Shown in pieces: positions 45,076 to 53,573 of a stretch of 64,000 nt of DNA. Numbering within the stretch: the stretch's first letter is position 1; the number at the start of each line of letters is the position of its first letter. This DNA comes from Gilliamella sp. wkB171 (GTDB lineage Bacteria; Pseudomonadota; Gammaproteobacteria; Enterobacterales; Orbaceae). Under the pieces are notes generated by a model, which saw nothing but the letters and a program-made list of their open reading frames with translations, did no database searches and had not been told where the DNA came from. Position numbers and translations under genes: made by a program. Where the stretch lies: NCBI RefSeq assembly GCF_001693755.1, contig NZ_LYST01000043.1, positions 372,001-436,000 on the forward strand. Reading direction: 5' to 3'.

Positions 45076-46242
45076 TTAAATAACCGATAATGCTTGCTGT
45101 AAATCAGCTAATAAATCATCTACTTCTTCTAACCCTACTGAAATACGCAATAACTGGTCTGAAATACCAGCAGTTTTACGCGCTTCTGCACTTATTCCAG
45201 AATGCGTCATCGTTGCAGGATGGCAAATTAAACTTTCTACACCGCCTAATGATTGCGCTAAAGTAAAAATATTAAGAGCTTTTAAGAATTTTGGCATAAC
45301 ATCTGCTTGACCTGCAAGTTCAAAACTTAGCAATGAACCGAAGCCTTTTTGTTGTTTTTTAGCTATTTCATGTCCAAGATTTGAAGGTAATGATGGATGA
45401 TAAACTTTTGCTACTTTAGGATGATTAACTAAGAATTCCACTACTTTTTGCGCATTATCTTGTTGTAATTTCACTCGAGCAGCTAAAGTACGTAAACCAC
45501 GCAATAACAGGTAACTATCAAATGATGAAGTCAAGGTACCAATATTGTTTGCCCACCATAACACATCTGTTGCAAGTTGTTGATCTTTAAACACCAAAAT
45601 TCCTGCCAATAAATCAGAATGACCATTTAAAAATTTAGTGCAAGAATGGGTGACAATGTCGGCACCAAGTTCTAAAGGTTTTTGTAAGATAGGCGTCATA
45701 AAAGTATTATCAACCAAAACAATAGCGCCGGCTTCATGCGCTTGACGAGTAATGTCTTGAATATCCACCACGCGTAATAATGGGTTACTCGGAGATTCGA
45801 TTAAAACTAATTTAGGCCCTAAACTCAATGCTTGTTTTAATGCGATAGGATCGGATTGATCGACAAATTTAGCTTTAAAATAACCTCGCTCACTTAAACT
45901 ATTAAAAAGGCGATAACTCCCACCATAACAATCGTGAGGTGCCACAACTAAATCATTGGGCGTTAATAATGCAACACTAACCAAATGAATAGCTGACATA
46001 CCACAATTAGTCAAAATTGCATCAGCCCCACCTTCTAACTTAGCAACAGTTTGTTCTACTAATCGCCGACTTGGATTAGATTTGCGCGCGTAATCAAATT
46101 GTCTTGGTGTAGCGAACTCTTGATAGCGGTAACAAGTTGAAGGGGTAATCACAGGGACAACACTTCCATATTGATCATCAGTATTTAATCCACCACGAAC
46201 AGCAATTGTTCCTTGGCTTAAATTTTTTGATTGGCTAGCCAT
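45076..46242 (-). CDS. metB: Cystathionine gamma-synthase
   Basis: PLP enzyme that joins O-succinylhomoserine and cysteine to cystathionine in methionine synthesis. It has 388 residues (E. coli 386). The PLP lysine is Lys203 in THSCTKFLNGHSDLLAG; CGMSAIHLVSVALL and DNTFMTPILQKPLELGAD are family blocks. Cystathionine beta-lyase (MetC) is similar, but divergence from metJ across an array of met boxes is the E. coli metB arrangement. The fused aspartokinase gene metL does not follow it, which is a difference from E. coli. Confidence 0.92.
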   Translation of the reverse strand: MASQSKNLSQGTIAVRGGLNTDDQYGSVVPVITPSTCYRYQEFATPRQFDYARKSNPSRRLVEQTVAKLEGGADAILTNCGMSAIHLVSVALLTPNDLVVAPHDCYGGSYRLFNSLSERGYFKAKFVDQSDPIALKQALSLGPKLVLIESPSNPLLRVVDIQDITRQAHEAGAIVLVDNTFMTPILQKPLELGADIVTHSCTKFLNGHSDLLAGILVFKDQQLATDVLWWANNIGTLTSSFDSYLLLRGLRTLAARVKLQQDNAQKVVEFLVNHPKVAKVYHPSLPSNLGHEIAKKQQKGFGSLLSFELAGQADVMPKFLKALNIFTLAQSLGGVESLICHPATMTHSGISAEARKTAGISDQLLRISVGLEEVDDLLADLQQALSVI

Positions 46243-46314
46243 AATATCATCCTAAAACGTTTATTTATTATTAGATACCTTTTGTATAAGAATAGCACAA
46301 TAAATAAAGCCGTC

Positions 46315-46354
46315 AACATGTCTAGACGTCTAACTGTCTCGATGTGTAGATTGC
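46315..46354. promoter_or_regulatory. Tandem met boxes (MetJ operator)
   Basis: Five contiguous 8-mers approximate AGACGTCT: AACATGTC, TAGACGTC, TAACTGTC, TCGATGTG and TAGATTGC (46315-46354). The second is the best. MetJ dimers bind such tandem boxes cooperatively with S-adenosylmethionine as corepressor. The site lies between divergent metB and metJ, so it should repress both. Confidence 0.85.
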
Positions 46355-46414
46355 AGTTATTAAAAAAAAACGATAAAATTATCCACATTAATTGTAATGT
46401 AATACTGGTGAACA

Positions 46415-46732
46415 ATGATGGAATGGAATGGCGAATATATAAGCCCTTATGCAGAGCATGGTAAGAAAAGTGAGCAAGTAAAAAAAATTACAGTGTCAAT
46501 TCCGTTAAAAGTCCTAAAAATATTAACTGATGAACGTACTCGCCGACAGGTAAATAATTTACGCCATGCCACAAATAGTGAATTATTATGTGAAGCCTTT
46601 TTGCATGCCTACACTGGTCAACCTCTACCTTGTGATGAGGATTTACAAAAAGATCGTGAAGATGTTATTCCAATGCAAGCTCAAAAAATTATGCGCAATT
46701 TAGGCATTGATCCTAACTTAATCGATGAATAA
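46415..46732 (+). CDS. metJ: Methionine repressor MetJ
   Basis: Ribbon-helix-helix repressor of methionine biosynthesis genes, corepressor S-adenosylmethionine. It has 105 residues (two adjacent ATG codons could start it). The segment from [18 protein letters not shown] through [17 protein letters not shown] is nearly identical to E. coli MetJ, including the DNA-contacting strand KKITVSIP. Only the C-terminal 25 residues diverge. A textbook terminator follows. Confidence 0.97.
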   Translation: MMEWNGEYISPYAEHGKKSEQVKKITVSIPLKVLKILTDERTRRQVNNLRHATNSELLCEAFLHAYTGQPLPCDEDLQKDREDVIPMQAQKIMRNLGIDPNLIDE

Positions 46733-46760
46733 AATGAAATTTCAAAGCATAGTAAAAACA

Positions 46761-46785
46761 AAAAGGCGCATTAAGCGCCTTTTTT
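46761..46785. terminator. Bidirectional terminator between metJ and rpmE
   Basis: AAAAGGCGC-ATTAA-GCGCCTTTTTT forms a GC-rich stem flanked by A and T runs, so it can stop transcription from both convergent genes. Confidence 0.85.
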
Positions 46786-46805
46786 GATAATGATTCATTA
46801 CAATC

Positions 46806-47021
46806 TTATTTTTTGCCGCCAACCATAGCAAAACGTTGTTTGAATTTATCTACACGTCCACCAGTTGCAACATCACGTTGTTTACCAGTGTAGAATGGAT
46901 GGCACTCACCACATACGTCAAGATGAATATCGTGACCAATAGTTGAATGTGTTTTAATCACATTACCGCATGAACAAGTTGCTGTAATAGCTGTATATTG
47001 AGGATGGATACCTTCTTTCAT
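46806..47021 (-). CDS. rpmE: 50S ribosomal protein L31 (zinc-binding form)
   Basis: Ribosomal protein L31 of 71 residues. It is the C+ type with the zinc cysteines CSC (in TATCSCGNV) and CGEC (in [15 protein letters not shown]). The ribosome-binding site AGAGG precedes the ATG. A near-consensus promoter with a GC-rich discriminator lies upstream. rpmE is also close to metJ in E. coli. Confidence 0.97.
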   Translation of the reverse strand: MKEGIHPQYTAITATCSCGNVIKTHSTIGHDIHLDVCGECHPFYTGKQRDVATGGRVDKFKQRFAMVGGKK

Positions 47022-47117
47022 AATAAACCTCTAAAGTTTGTTCGTATCGCTATATAGATGGCTAAAAGCAAAATCTAAACACCATACGAGTGTTAAAAAA
47101 ACATGATAAGGGCGCAA

Positions 47118-47146
47118 ATTATACGCCCAATAGTGGCTATAATCAA
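47118..47146 (-). promoter_or_regulatory. rpmE promoter with GC-rich discriminator
   Basis: On the minus strand TTGATT (47146-47141) and TATAAT (47123-47118) are spaced by 17 bases. The -10 is followed by TTGCGCCC, a GC-rich discriminator typical of stringently controlled promoters. GGGCG before and CGCCC after the -10 form an inverted repeat around it. Confidence 0.65.
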
Positions 47147-47158
47147 GTAACAAAATAG

Positions 47159-48211
47159 TTAAACTGGTAATTGACCTATTGTCACTTGAAGTTCAATTCT
47201 TTCTCCATTGCGTAATACAATAATGGGGATTGTTGTACCCGGTTTCAACTCTGCAATTCTATCCATCGTTTCAACAATGGATTTGACCGGTTTATTATCG
47301 ACCATAATCAAAATATCATTAGCTTGAACACCCGCTTGTAATGACGGCCCTTCCGCATTAGTCACCAAAATGCCTAATACAACCGGTGGATCACTCGGAT
47401 TTTGAGTCGGGGCAAACTCTAACCCATCAATACCGATATAGCCCCTAATCACTTTACCGTCTTGAATTAATTTATTCATAATTTTAACCGCTAAGGCGGT
47501 AGGAATAGCAAAACCGATACCTTCAGGCACTTCATTACCTAGATTTTTAGCAAATGTTAAGGTATTAATACCGACTAATTCACCTTTACTATTAACTAAT
47601 GCTCCCCCTGAATTACCATGGTTAATTGATGCATCTGTTTGAATAAAGTTTTGTCTTCGATAAGGACTTAATCCATCACGACCTGTCGCACTAATAATAC
47701 CTTGGGTGATCGTTTGCCCAATATTATAGGGATTACCAATGGCGAGAACCACATCACCTATTTTAGGTTCGCGATTAGGATTAATAGGTATAGTTGGAAT
47801 ATTACTTGCTTCAATCTTTAATACCGCAATATCAACAAGTTTATCAGTACCAACCGATAAAGCTTCAAATATTCGACCATCTTGTAAAGCGACAATAATT
47901 TGTTCTGCACCATCAACCACATGATAATTGGTAATAATATAACCATGGTCGCTCATGATTACACCCGAACCCAATGGCGTAATTGCACTATCTTGAGGTT
48001 GTTTGGGCAAAGAATTAATAGAGCGACTATAAATATTAACTACCGCTGGCGCAGCAACTTTTACCGCATCTGAATAACTCATCGGATCATTATTAAAAAT
48101 CGATCTTGGAAAATTTGACTGAGTTCCATTACGCAAGGATGGAAAAATAATTAATAATACAATCGCTAAAACCGCACCAATCAACATTGGCCATAAAAAT
48201 TTTTTGAGCAT
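47159..48211 (-). CDS. degS: Envelope-stress serine protease DegS
   Basis: Inner-membrane-anchored periplasmic protease that starts the sigmaE response by cutting RseA when unfolded porins bind its PDZ domain. It has 350 residues: an N-terminal anchor (about 5-24), the trypsin-like domain with His97, Asp127 and Ser201 (GNSGGALV), and a single PDZ domain (about 255-345). Both length and catalytic positions match E. coli DegS (355 residues). It follows degQ on the same strand, as in E. coli. Confidence 0.94.
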   Translation of the reverse strand: MLKKFLWPMLIGAVLAIVLLIIFPSLRNGTQSNFPRSIFNNDPMSYSDAVKVAAPAVVNIYSRSINSLPKQPQDSAITPLGSGVIMSDHGYIITNYHVVDGAEQIIVALQDGRIFEALSVGTDKLVDIAVLKIEASNIPTIPINPNREPKIGDVVLAIGNPYNIGQTITQGIISATGRDGLSPYRRQNFIQTDASINHGNSGGALVNSKGELVGINTLTFAKNLGNEVPEGIGFAIPTALAVKIMNKLIQDGKVIRGYIGIDGLEFAPTQNPSDPPVVLGILVTNAEGPSLQAGVQANDILIMVDNKPVKSIVETMDRIAELKPGTTIPIIVLRNGERIELQVTIGQLPV

Positions 48212-48282
48212 TATTAGAGGTATCTAGATAAGAATGAATAGTGATGATTTTATCATAACTAATGATAGGTTAGAATTTAAGT

Positions 48283-48308
48283 TTTCGCCGATAATATTAT
48301 CGGCGAAA
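48283..48308 (-). terminator. Perfect palindrome between degQ and degS
   Basis: TTTCGCCGATAAT (48283-48295) is followed directly by its exact reverse complement (48296-48308), 17 bases after the degQ stop on the minus strand. It can form a 10-13 bp hairpin that may attenuate readthrough into degS or protect the degQ mRNA end. Confidence 0.5.
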
Positions 48309-48325
48309 TGTAGCTAACGCGTTAA

Positions 48326-49702
48326 TTAGCGTAAAATAAGATAAAGCTGGCTATCACCACGCACAATATTTAAAGCAATAGCAGATGGTTTACTATCAAT
48401 AATTTTACGTAAATCAGCAATATTATTGATTCTTTCTTTATTTACACCAGTAATAAGGTCGCCCTCTTGTAAACTTAATCGTGATGCTGGCGAATTTTTA
48501 GCAATACTTTCGATTAATACCCCTTTTTTACCTTTAACATCACCATTGCTTAATGTTGCACCTTCAAGAGCAGGATGTAATGATTTAGCTTCAGTTGAAG
48601 ATTCATCACTATTTTTTAGTTTAACATCTACTGTCATCTCTTTACCATCACGAATCAAACCTAATTTTACGGTTCGACCTGCGCCAGTAGTGGCAATTTT
48701 AGCGCGTAATTCCGCAAAACTATCAACTGGTTTGCCATCCATTGATATAATGACATCACCAGATTTTATACCTGCATCTTTAGCGGCTGAATCATCAATC
48801 ACTTCACTTACAAAAGCTCCCTTTTGCACATCAAGGTCAAAAGCTTTGGCGATATCTGAAGTTAACTCATTACCTTTAATGCCAAGTACGCCACGTTTAA
48901 CTTCACCGTATTCGATAAGTTGAGACGTCAAGTTTTTTACCATATTACTTGGAATCGCAAACCCTATACCAACATTGCCACCACTAGGTGCAATAATTGC
49001 TGTATTAATGCCAACTAATTCGCCGTTTAAATTCACTAATGCACCGCCTGAATTACCACGATTAATTGAAGCATCGGTTTGAATGAAGTTTTCAAAACCA
49101 TTCATATTTAGCCCACTACGCGCTAAGGCTGAAATAATCCCGGAAGTAACAGTTTGACCAATTCCAAATGGATTACCAATGGCGACCACAAAATCACCTA
49201 CGCGCATTTTATCTGAATCAGCTAATTTAATGGCAATTAATTTTTTAGCATCTTCAACCTTCAATAAGGCAATATCACTTTGTGGATCTTTACCAATTAA
49301 TTTTGCTTTATATTCATGACCATCATTTAATACCACAGTAATAGTATCGGCATTATCAATTACATGATTATTGGTGACAATATAGCCTTTATCTGCATCA
49401 ATAATCACGCCCGATCCTTGACCGGTAAAAGATCTTGATTGGCTATCTGGATAACCAAAAAATCGTCTAAATTCTTCCGGAATATTAGTTTGCATTTGTG
49501 CTGTTCCTTCTACCTTAATACTAACGACAGAAGGTAATACCGTTTCAAGCATAGGCGCTAAACTAGGTTGTGATGCGTTATCTCCCGTTGAAATGGCAGG
49601 GAGAGTAGCATAGGCATTGGGTAACCCTGATAAGACCATACCTAACGTTAATGCAATTGCACTGAATAATTTTTTTGGTTTTCGTAAAGAATTATTAATC
49701 AT
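48326..49702 (-). CDS. degQ: Periplasmic serine endoprotease DegQ (HtrA family)
   Basis: Periplasmic protease/chaperone for misfolded envelope proteins, 458 residues (E. coli DegQ 455). A signal peptide ends near NAYA. The catalytic triad is His113, Asp143, Ser218 (GNSGGALV), followed by two PDZ domains (about 260-350 and 370-455). DegP is a close relative; the DegQ assignment rests on the zapG-degQ-degS order and the shorter LA-loop region. It is flanked on both sides by hairpins that share TTTCGCC/GGCGAAA arms. Confidence 0.9.
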   Translation of the reverse strand: MINNSLRKPKKLFSAIALTLGMVLSGLPNAYATLPAISTGDNASQPSLAPMLETVLPSVVSIKVEGTAQMQTNIPEEFRRFFGYPDSQSRSFTGQGSGVIIDADKGYIVTNNHVIDNADTITVVLNDGHEYKAKLIGKDPQSDIALLKVEDAKKLIAIKLADSDKMRVGDFVVAIGNPFGIGQTVTSGIISALARSGLNMNGFENFIQTDASINRGNSGGALVNLNGELVGINTAIIAPSGGNVGIGFAIPSNMVKNLTSQLIEYGEVKRGVLGIKGNELTSDIAKAFDLDVQKGAFVSEVIDDSAAKDAGIKSGDVIISMDGKPVDSFAELRAKIATTGAGRTVKLGLIRDGKEMTVDVKLKNSDESSTEAKSLHPALEGATLSNGDVKGKKGVLIESIAKNSPASRLSLQEGDLITGVNKERINNIADLRKIIDSKPSAIALNIVRGDSQLYLILR

Positions 49703-49744
49703 AAAACACTCTCGTTTTTAACAATTGATTTTTTTACATTAATG

Positions 49745-49768
49745 TTTCGCCAGATAACACTGGCGAAA
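49745..49768 (-). terminator. Hairpin between zapG and degQ
   Basis: TTTCGCCAG (49745-49753) and CTGGCGAAA (49760-49768) form a 9-bp stem with a six-base loop, 14 bases after the zapG stop on the minus strand. The outer seven bases equal those of the hairpin after degQ. Confidence 0.5.
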
Positions 49769-49782
49769 AGAGTTAGAACTAG

Positions 49783-50187
49783 TTAAGATTTATTTTCGTC
49801 TGTTTTAAATAAACCAGAAGGGTTATCAGAATAGTCTTTAGGTTGTTTTTCAAGTGTGATTTCTGTTTTAATATCCGGATCTTTATTCATATCTAAAGCG
49901 ATAGCAGTGATATCATCATCAGACGAGAATTTACCTGAATTTTCAGCCATATGTTGATAAAGGCGACGAAACTCTTTAGCCATATTATCTAATATTTCTG
50001 CACTGTGTGAGAAGTGTTTAACAATAGTCTGTTTTTGTGTTTTAAGCTCTTCTTGTGTACGTTCAAGTTCACGTTTTACTTTTGCAAACTCACGGCCTTT
50101 TCTACTAAACATATTAGTTAAAATAAACCCGATAATAAAACCAATTACTACACCAATCGCCAGATAAATCATCATCTGTTTATCCAT
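49783..50187 (-). CDS. zapG: Cell-division protein ZapG (DUF1043, YhcB)
   Basis: A 134-residue inner-membrane protein. One N-terminal membrane segment (IYLAIGVVIGFIIGFILTNMF) is followed by a coiled coil (about 30-85, KRELERTQEELKTQKQTIVKHFSHSAEILDNMAKEFRRLYQHMA region) and an acidic tail. This architecture defines YhcB/ZapG, which links cell division, envelope and peptidoglycan synthesis in E. coli. Its position before degQ-degS is conserved. Confidence 0.9.
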   Translation of the reverse strand: MDKQMMIYLAIGVVIGFIIGFILTNMFSRKGREFAKVKRELERTQEELKTQKQTIVKHFSHSAEILDNMAKEFRRLYQHMAENSGKFSSDDDITAIALDMNKDPDIKTEITLEKQPKDYSDNPSGLFKTDENKS

Positions 50188-50245
50188 ATTTCACTCCTTG
50201 TATTTATTTTGTTCTAGTATATACATTATCGTTCAATTGTTTTAC

Positions 50246-50707
50246 TTATTTTGCATGGTTAGCAAGTTTAATCAATTGTTTTTTTAATTTATCGGGCGCA
50301 CTTTCCGCCAAACTATACAAGTATGTTGCACTCTGAGTAGTTAATATGCGGCTTGCACTGGCACTTTTCAATGCATTGTCACTCATTATTGATGAACCAA
50401 CTAACAGGTCGGGATTAATTTTAAATTGGATAGAAGATAAAGACGGTAAAACTTTTTTACGTATACCCGATAGTAAATGATTTTGCTCATATTTTAATCG
50501 AGTTAACCAATTAGCTGAACTCACCTCTAAAATTAGCACACCTTGGCGATAATTCGCAATTCTATAATGCTGTTGTAATGGAGAAGGCAATAACTCATTA
50601 ATCACATCCGCTAATTTAGCCAATGCAAATGTTCTTTCTTTTATCTCAGATAACCAAGATTGTTGTGACAAAATTGACGGTAATATTTGTGGCTGGTTAT
50701 AACGCAT
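50246..50707 (-). CDS. DUF721 protein, probable DciA replicative-helicase loader
   Basis: A 153-residue protein with an N-terminal DUF721 (KH-like) domain: INELLPSPLQQHYRIANYRQGVLILEVSSANWLTRLKYEQNHLL spans about residues 38-81. DUF721 proteins called DciA help load the DnaB helicase in most bacteria, while E. coli uses the phage-derived DnaC. The polar C-terminal third (about 105-153) is less conserved. It lies upstream of zapG on the same strand and may be monocistronic. A function at oriC is inferred from the family. Confidence 0.75.
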   Translation of the reverse strand: MRYNQPQILPSILSQQSWLSEIKERTFALAKLADVINELLPSPLQQHYRIANYRQGVLILEVSSANWLTRLKYEQNHLLSGIRKKVLPSLSSIQFKINPDLLVGSSIMSDNALKSASASRILTTQSATYLYSLAESAPDKLKKQLIKLANHAK

Positions 50708-51101
50708 CTATTATGTTTATCCTTACATTTTTAATGTCACATTAACTTTGTATATAAAATACAACAGTAAATAATTTACCTTATTTCATAATAAATGTCC
50801 TGCTATAAAAATGGATTTACAGTTTTTTAAATCTTCATTAAGACATAATAGAAAATAAATTTCAAAATAAGGTGACTTTTATCAAGATTAAAATTTGTGT
50901 TCTGAATTTTTCTTATTCCAGAATCATAATACTCTTGCATCAGTGACATTAAATAGTTGATACAAAAAAGTAAAATCAAATGTTATTAATCCTAATAAAA
51001 GCACCAATAAATTGAAAATTTATCTTTTAATTCATATTTAAATACTAATTATTTATACACTTTAAAACGTTTTGTTATAAAGCGTAGTGTAAGTAAGTAC
51101 A
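50708..51101. other. 394-base AT-rich gap without genes
   Basis: This gap between the DUF721 gene and the GH31 gene has no ORF of interest. It should contain the DUF721 promoter and the end of the GH31-uxaC-uxuB transcript. I see only an imperfect inverted repeat around TTCTGAAT/ATTCCAGAA near 50900-50925, and no clear terminator. Confidence 0.3.
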
Positions 51102-53477
51102 TTAGCTTATTGCACTTAAATTAACCTTATTTACTGGCTCACCGTTAATATAAAGTTTACGCAATTCTCCTTTTGGTAAGGTAATGACCAGCTCTTGCCA
51201 AGCTGGAATATAACTTCCATTGGCTTTCAAACGAAGATCTATTCGATCATTAGTCGAAACTAACTGCCAATTGATCCATAACCCAACACCATTTTGATAA
51301 GCATAACTTTCACCATCATCTTCAAAAAAACAACCTTGAGATGTATGAATACCTTTAGCTGGGAAAACTTTAAACTCTCGATAATCATCGAGTTTATGAT
51401 TCACATAAGCTAGGCGTTTTGAAACAGGAATAATCGAACCCGCTTTAACTAACAATGGAAATGATTCTAATGGCGCGGGTAAAGTGATTGACTGTTTACC
51501 ACTAAACCACTGATGAGAATGATAACAATACCAACCAACCTGATTGTCAGGTAAATAAACGACTCGCTGACGTTGACCCGGTTCAACAATACTTGCCACT
51601 AATAAATCCTGACCAATCATAAAATCATCAGTTTCAACAAACGTCTGTAAATCATGTTCATGATCTAAAAATGTTGGTCTTAACATTGGTTCATCATGTT
51701 GATGGGCTTCCCAGAGTAAATTATAAAAATAAGGTAATAATTGATATCGAAGGCAGATTGTATCGCGAATAATCGGCGTAACTTCTTGATACATCCATGG
51801 TTCATTGACGGTATGATCATCATTCCAAGAATGAATGGTAAAACGCGGGTGCATAATGCCGTTTTGTACCCAACGTACAAATAATTCTGCATCCGGTTTA
51901 TCACCCGAAAAACCACCGACATCATGCCCGACATTATATAGACCGGACAAACTCATGCCTAAGCCCATGCGTATATTGTATTTCAGCGTCTGCCAATTGG
52001 TACGATTATCCCCCGACCATGTTTGCACATAGCGTTGAATACCCGCACAACCTGAACGAGAAATTAAATAAGGACGAATAGTTGGATTATAGCTTTGTTG
52101 TGCTTCCATTGAAGCTCTAGACATAAGTAAAGGCATAACTGGACGAATATGTTTTATCGCAATCTGCTGACCAAAGCCATGACAACGAGCTTCACCATCC
52201 CACACTTCAAACTCATTATTATCATTCCATGTCGCGTCAATTCCCATCTCTAAAAGCTGCTCAGTAACGTTTTGTTTCCACCAATTATAGGCTTGTGGAT
52301 TGGTGAAATCTAAGTGAGAGCCTTCATCATCCCAAAACATTGAGCGTTCAGGAGCATCAATTTCCGAATCTTTAATAAATAGTCCTTTATCAGCCACTTC
52401 TTTATATTTAGGATGATCTTGTAACAAACAAGGTTTAATATTGGCTGCAATTTTCAAACCCGCAGCATGGTAAGATTGTGTAAACGCTTTTGGATCGGGG
52501 AATTTATCATGATTCCAATTGAACACATAACGTTTACCATTAATTGATGTATATCCCGAAGAGAGTTGAAATGAATCGCAAGCGATACCATGCTCTTTAC
52601 ACAAATCAATAAAATTTTGCATTTGTTCTTGAGCGTTAGGGGCATCGGTATAGAACATTGTTGAACCACTATACCCTAGACTCCATTTAGGACCAAAAAA
52701 AATTTTACCCGTCAGTTTAATGAAAGATTTCGTCACATCGATAATTTTAGGACCTAAAAAGATATAAAAATCGATGTCACCCGCTTCAGCCTGATAACGA
52801 CGATATGGCAAGTGATAATTATCGTGTTCTGTTCCTAAATCGATCCAACAACTACTTAAATTATCATAAAACAGTCCAAAACTGACTTGATTACGGTGCG
52901 TAATGGTAAATGGAATATGCTTATAAAGTGGATCGGTATCTTTAGCATTATACCCCATTGCATCAAGATTACGCATTTCAAAGCGACGACCTGCACGATT
53001 AAGATCCCCAGCTTTATCACCCAAACCATAGTATTGTTCATCTTGATACCTTCGTTGGTAATGTGCAATACCATCACCATGCGGGTTTATTAGATATGCA
53101 CTGGTACTTCTATCTTCAACCAGAAGCTCCCATTGTTGATTTTTGTTCTTATACTCCCACATTAACGACAGTGGTTGCTTAATTGTCACGCGTAAATGTT
53201 GTGTGCTAACTGTTATTTGATTATCTGAATGTGATAATTGATATGTTGGTAGTGAAAAACCTTCGTTACTTAATCTATCGCGTCCCTCTAATGGCACATC
53301 ACCATTCGGCGCAATACTCCAAGTTCTGTCTAATGATAAACTATCCGGTCGCTTAATTAAGACTCGGAACATTCTTTCTTCTAACACGTATAAGCAAAAG
53401 TTGTATTTCTCATCCACTAAAAGTTCAATACAATTATTTTGCTCTTTTTTAAATATCCATTTTTTTAACGTTTTCAT
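51102..53477 (-). CDS. Glycoside hydrolase family 31 (alpha-glucosidase/alpha-xylosidase type)
   Basis: Retaining alpha-glycosidase of 791 residues. The N-terminal beta-sandwich (about 1-240) precedes the catalytic barrel. The nucleophile is Asp419 in IDATWNDNNE and the acid/base Asp490 in TWSGDNRTNW; C-terminal beta domains follow. There is no signal peptide, so the substrate must enter the cell. It is downstream of uxuB-uxaC on the same strand, which suggests release of a uronic-acid-linked or plant-derived alpha-glycoside, but specificity (glucose, xylose or other) is unknown. A uxuR-like half-site lies just upstream of its ATG. Confidence 0.85.
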   Translation of the reverse strand: MKTLKKWIFKKEQNNCIELLVDEKYNFCLYVLEERMFRVLIKRPDSLSLDRTWSIAPNGDVPLEGRDRLSNEGFSLPTYQLSHSDNQITVSTQHLRVTIKQPLSLMWEYKNKNQQWELLVEDRSTSAYLINPHGDGIAHYQRRYQDEQYYGLGDKAGDLNRAGRRFEMRNLDAMGYNAKDTDPLYKHIPFTITHRNQVSFGLFYDNLSSCWIDLGTEHDNYHLPYRRYQAEAGDIDFYIFLGPKIIDVTKSFIKLTGKIFFGPKWSLGYSGSTMFYTDAPNAQEQMQNFIDLCKEHGIACDSFQLSSGYTSINGKRYVFNWNHDKFPDPKAFTQSYHAAGLKIAANIKPCLLQDHPKYKEVADKGLFIKDSEIDAPERSMFWDDEGSHLDFTNPQAYNWWKQNVTEQLLEMGIDATWNDNNEFEVWDGEARCHGFGQQIAIKHIRPVMPLLMSRASMEAQQSYNPTIRPYLISRSGCAGIQRYVQTWSGDNRTNWQTLKYNIRMGLGMSLSGLYNVGHDVGGFSGDKPDAELFVRWVQNGIMHPRFTIHSWNDDHTVNEPWMYQEVTPIIRDTICLRYQLLPYFYNLLWEAHQHDEPMLRPTFLDHEHDLQTFVETDDFMIGQDLLVASIVEPGQRQRVVYLPDNQVGWYCYHSHQWFSGKQSITLPAPLESFPLLVKAGSIIPVSKRLAYVNHKLDDYREFKVFPAKGIHTSQGCFFEDDGESYAYQNGVGLWINWQLVSTNDRIDLRLKANGSYIPAWQELVITLPKGELRKLYINGEPVNKVNLSAIS

Positions 53478-53489
53478 TAGACAACCTCT

Positions 53490-53504
53490 TAATTGGTATC
53501 AATT
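53490..53504. promoter_or_regulatory. Uronate-operator-like half-site upstream of GH31
   Basis: AATTGGTATCAATTT contains the left half (AATTGGTAT) of the E. coli ExuR/UxuR-type site, but the right half is two bases too close. It lies in the 96-base gap before GH31. Confidence 0.3.
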
Positions 53505-53573
53505 TATTTAAAACATTTAACAACACAGTTAGTCAAACACATAAAGCTTTGCGTATAGCGTTACATTGGCATA

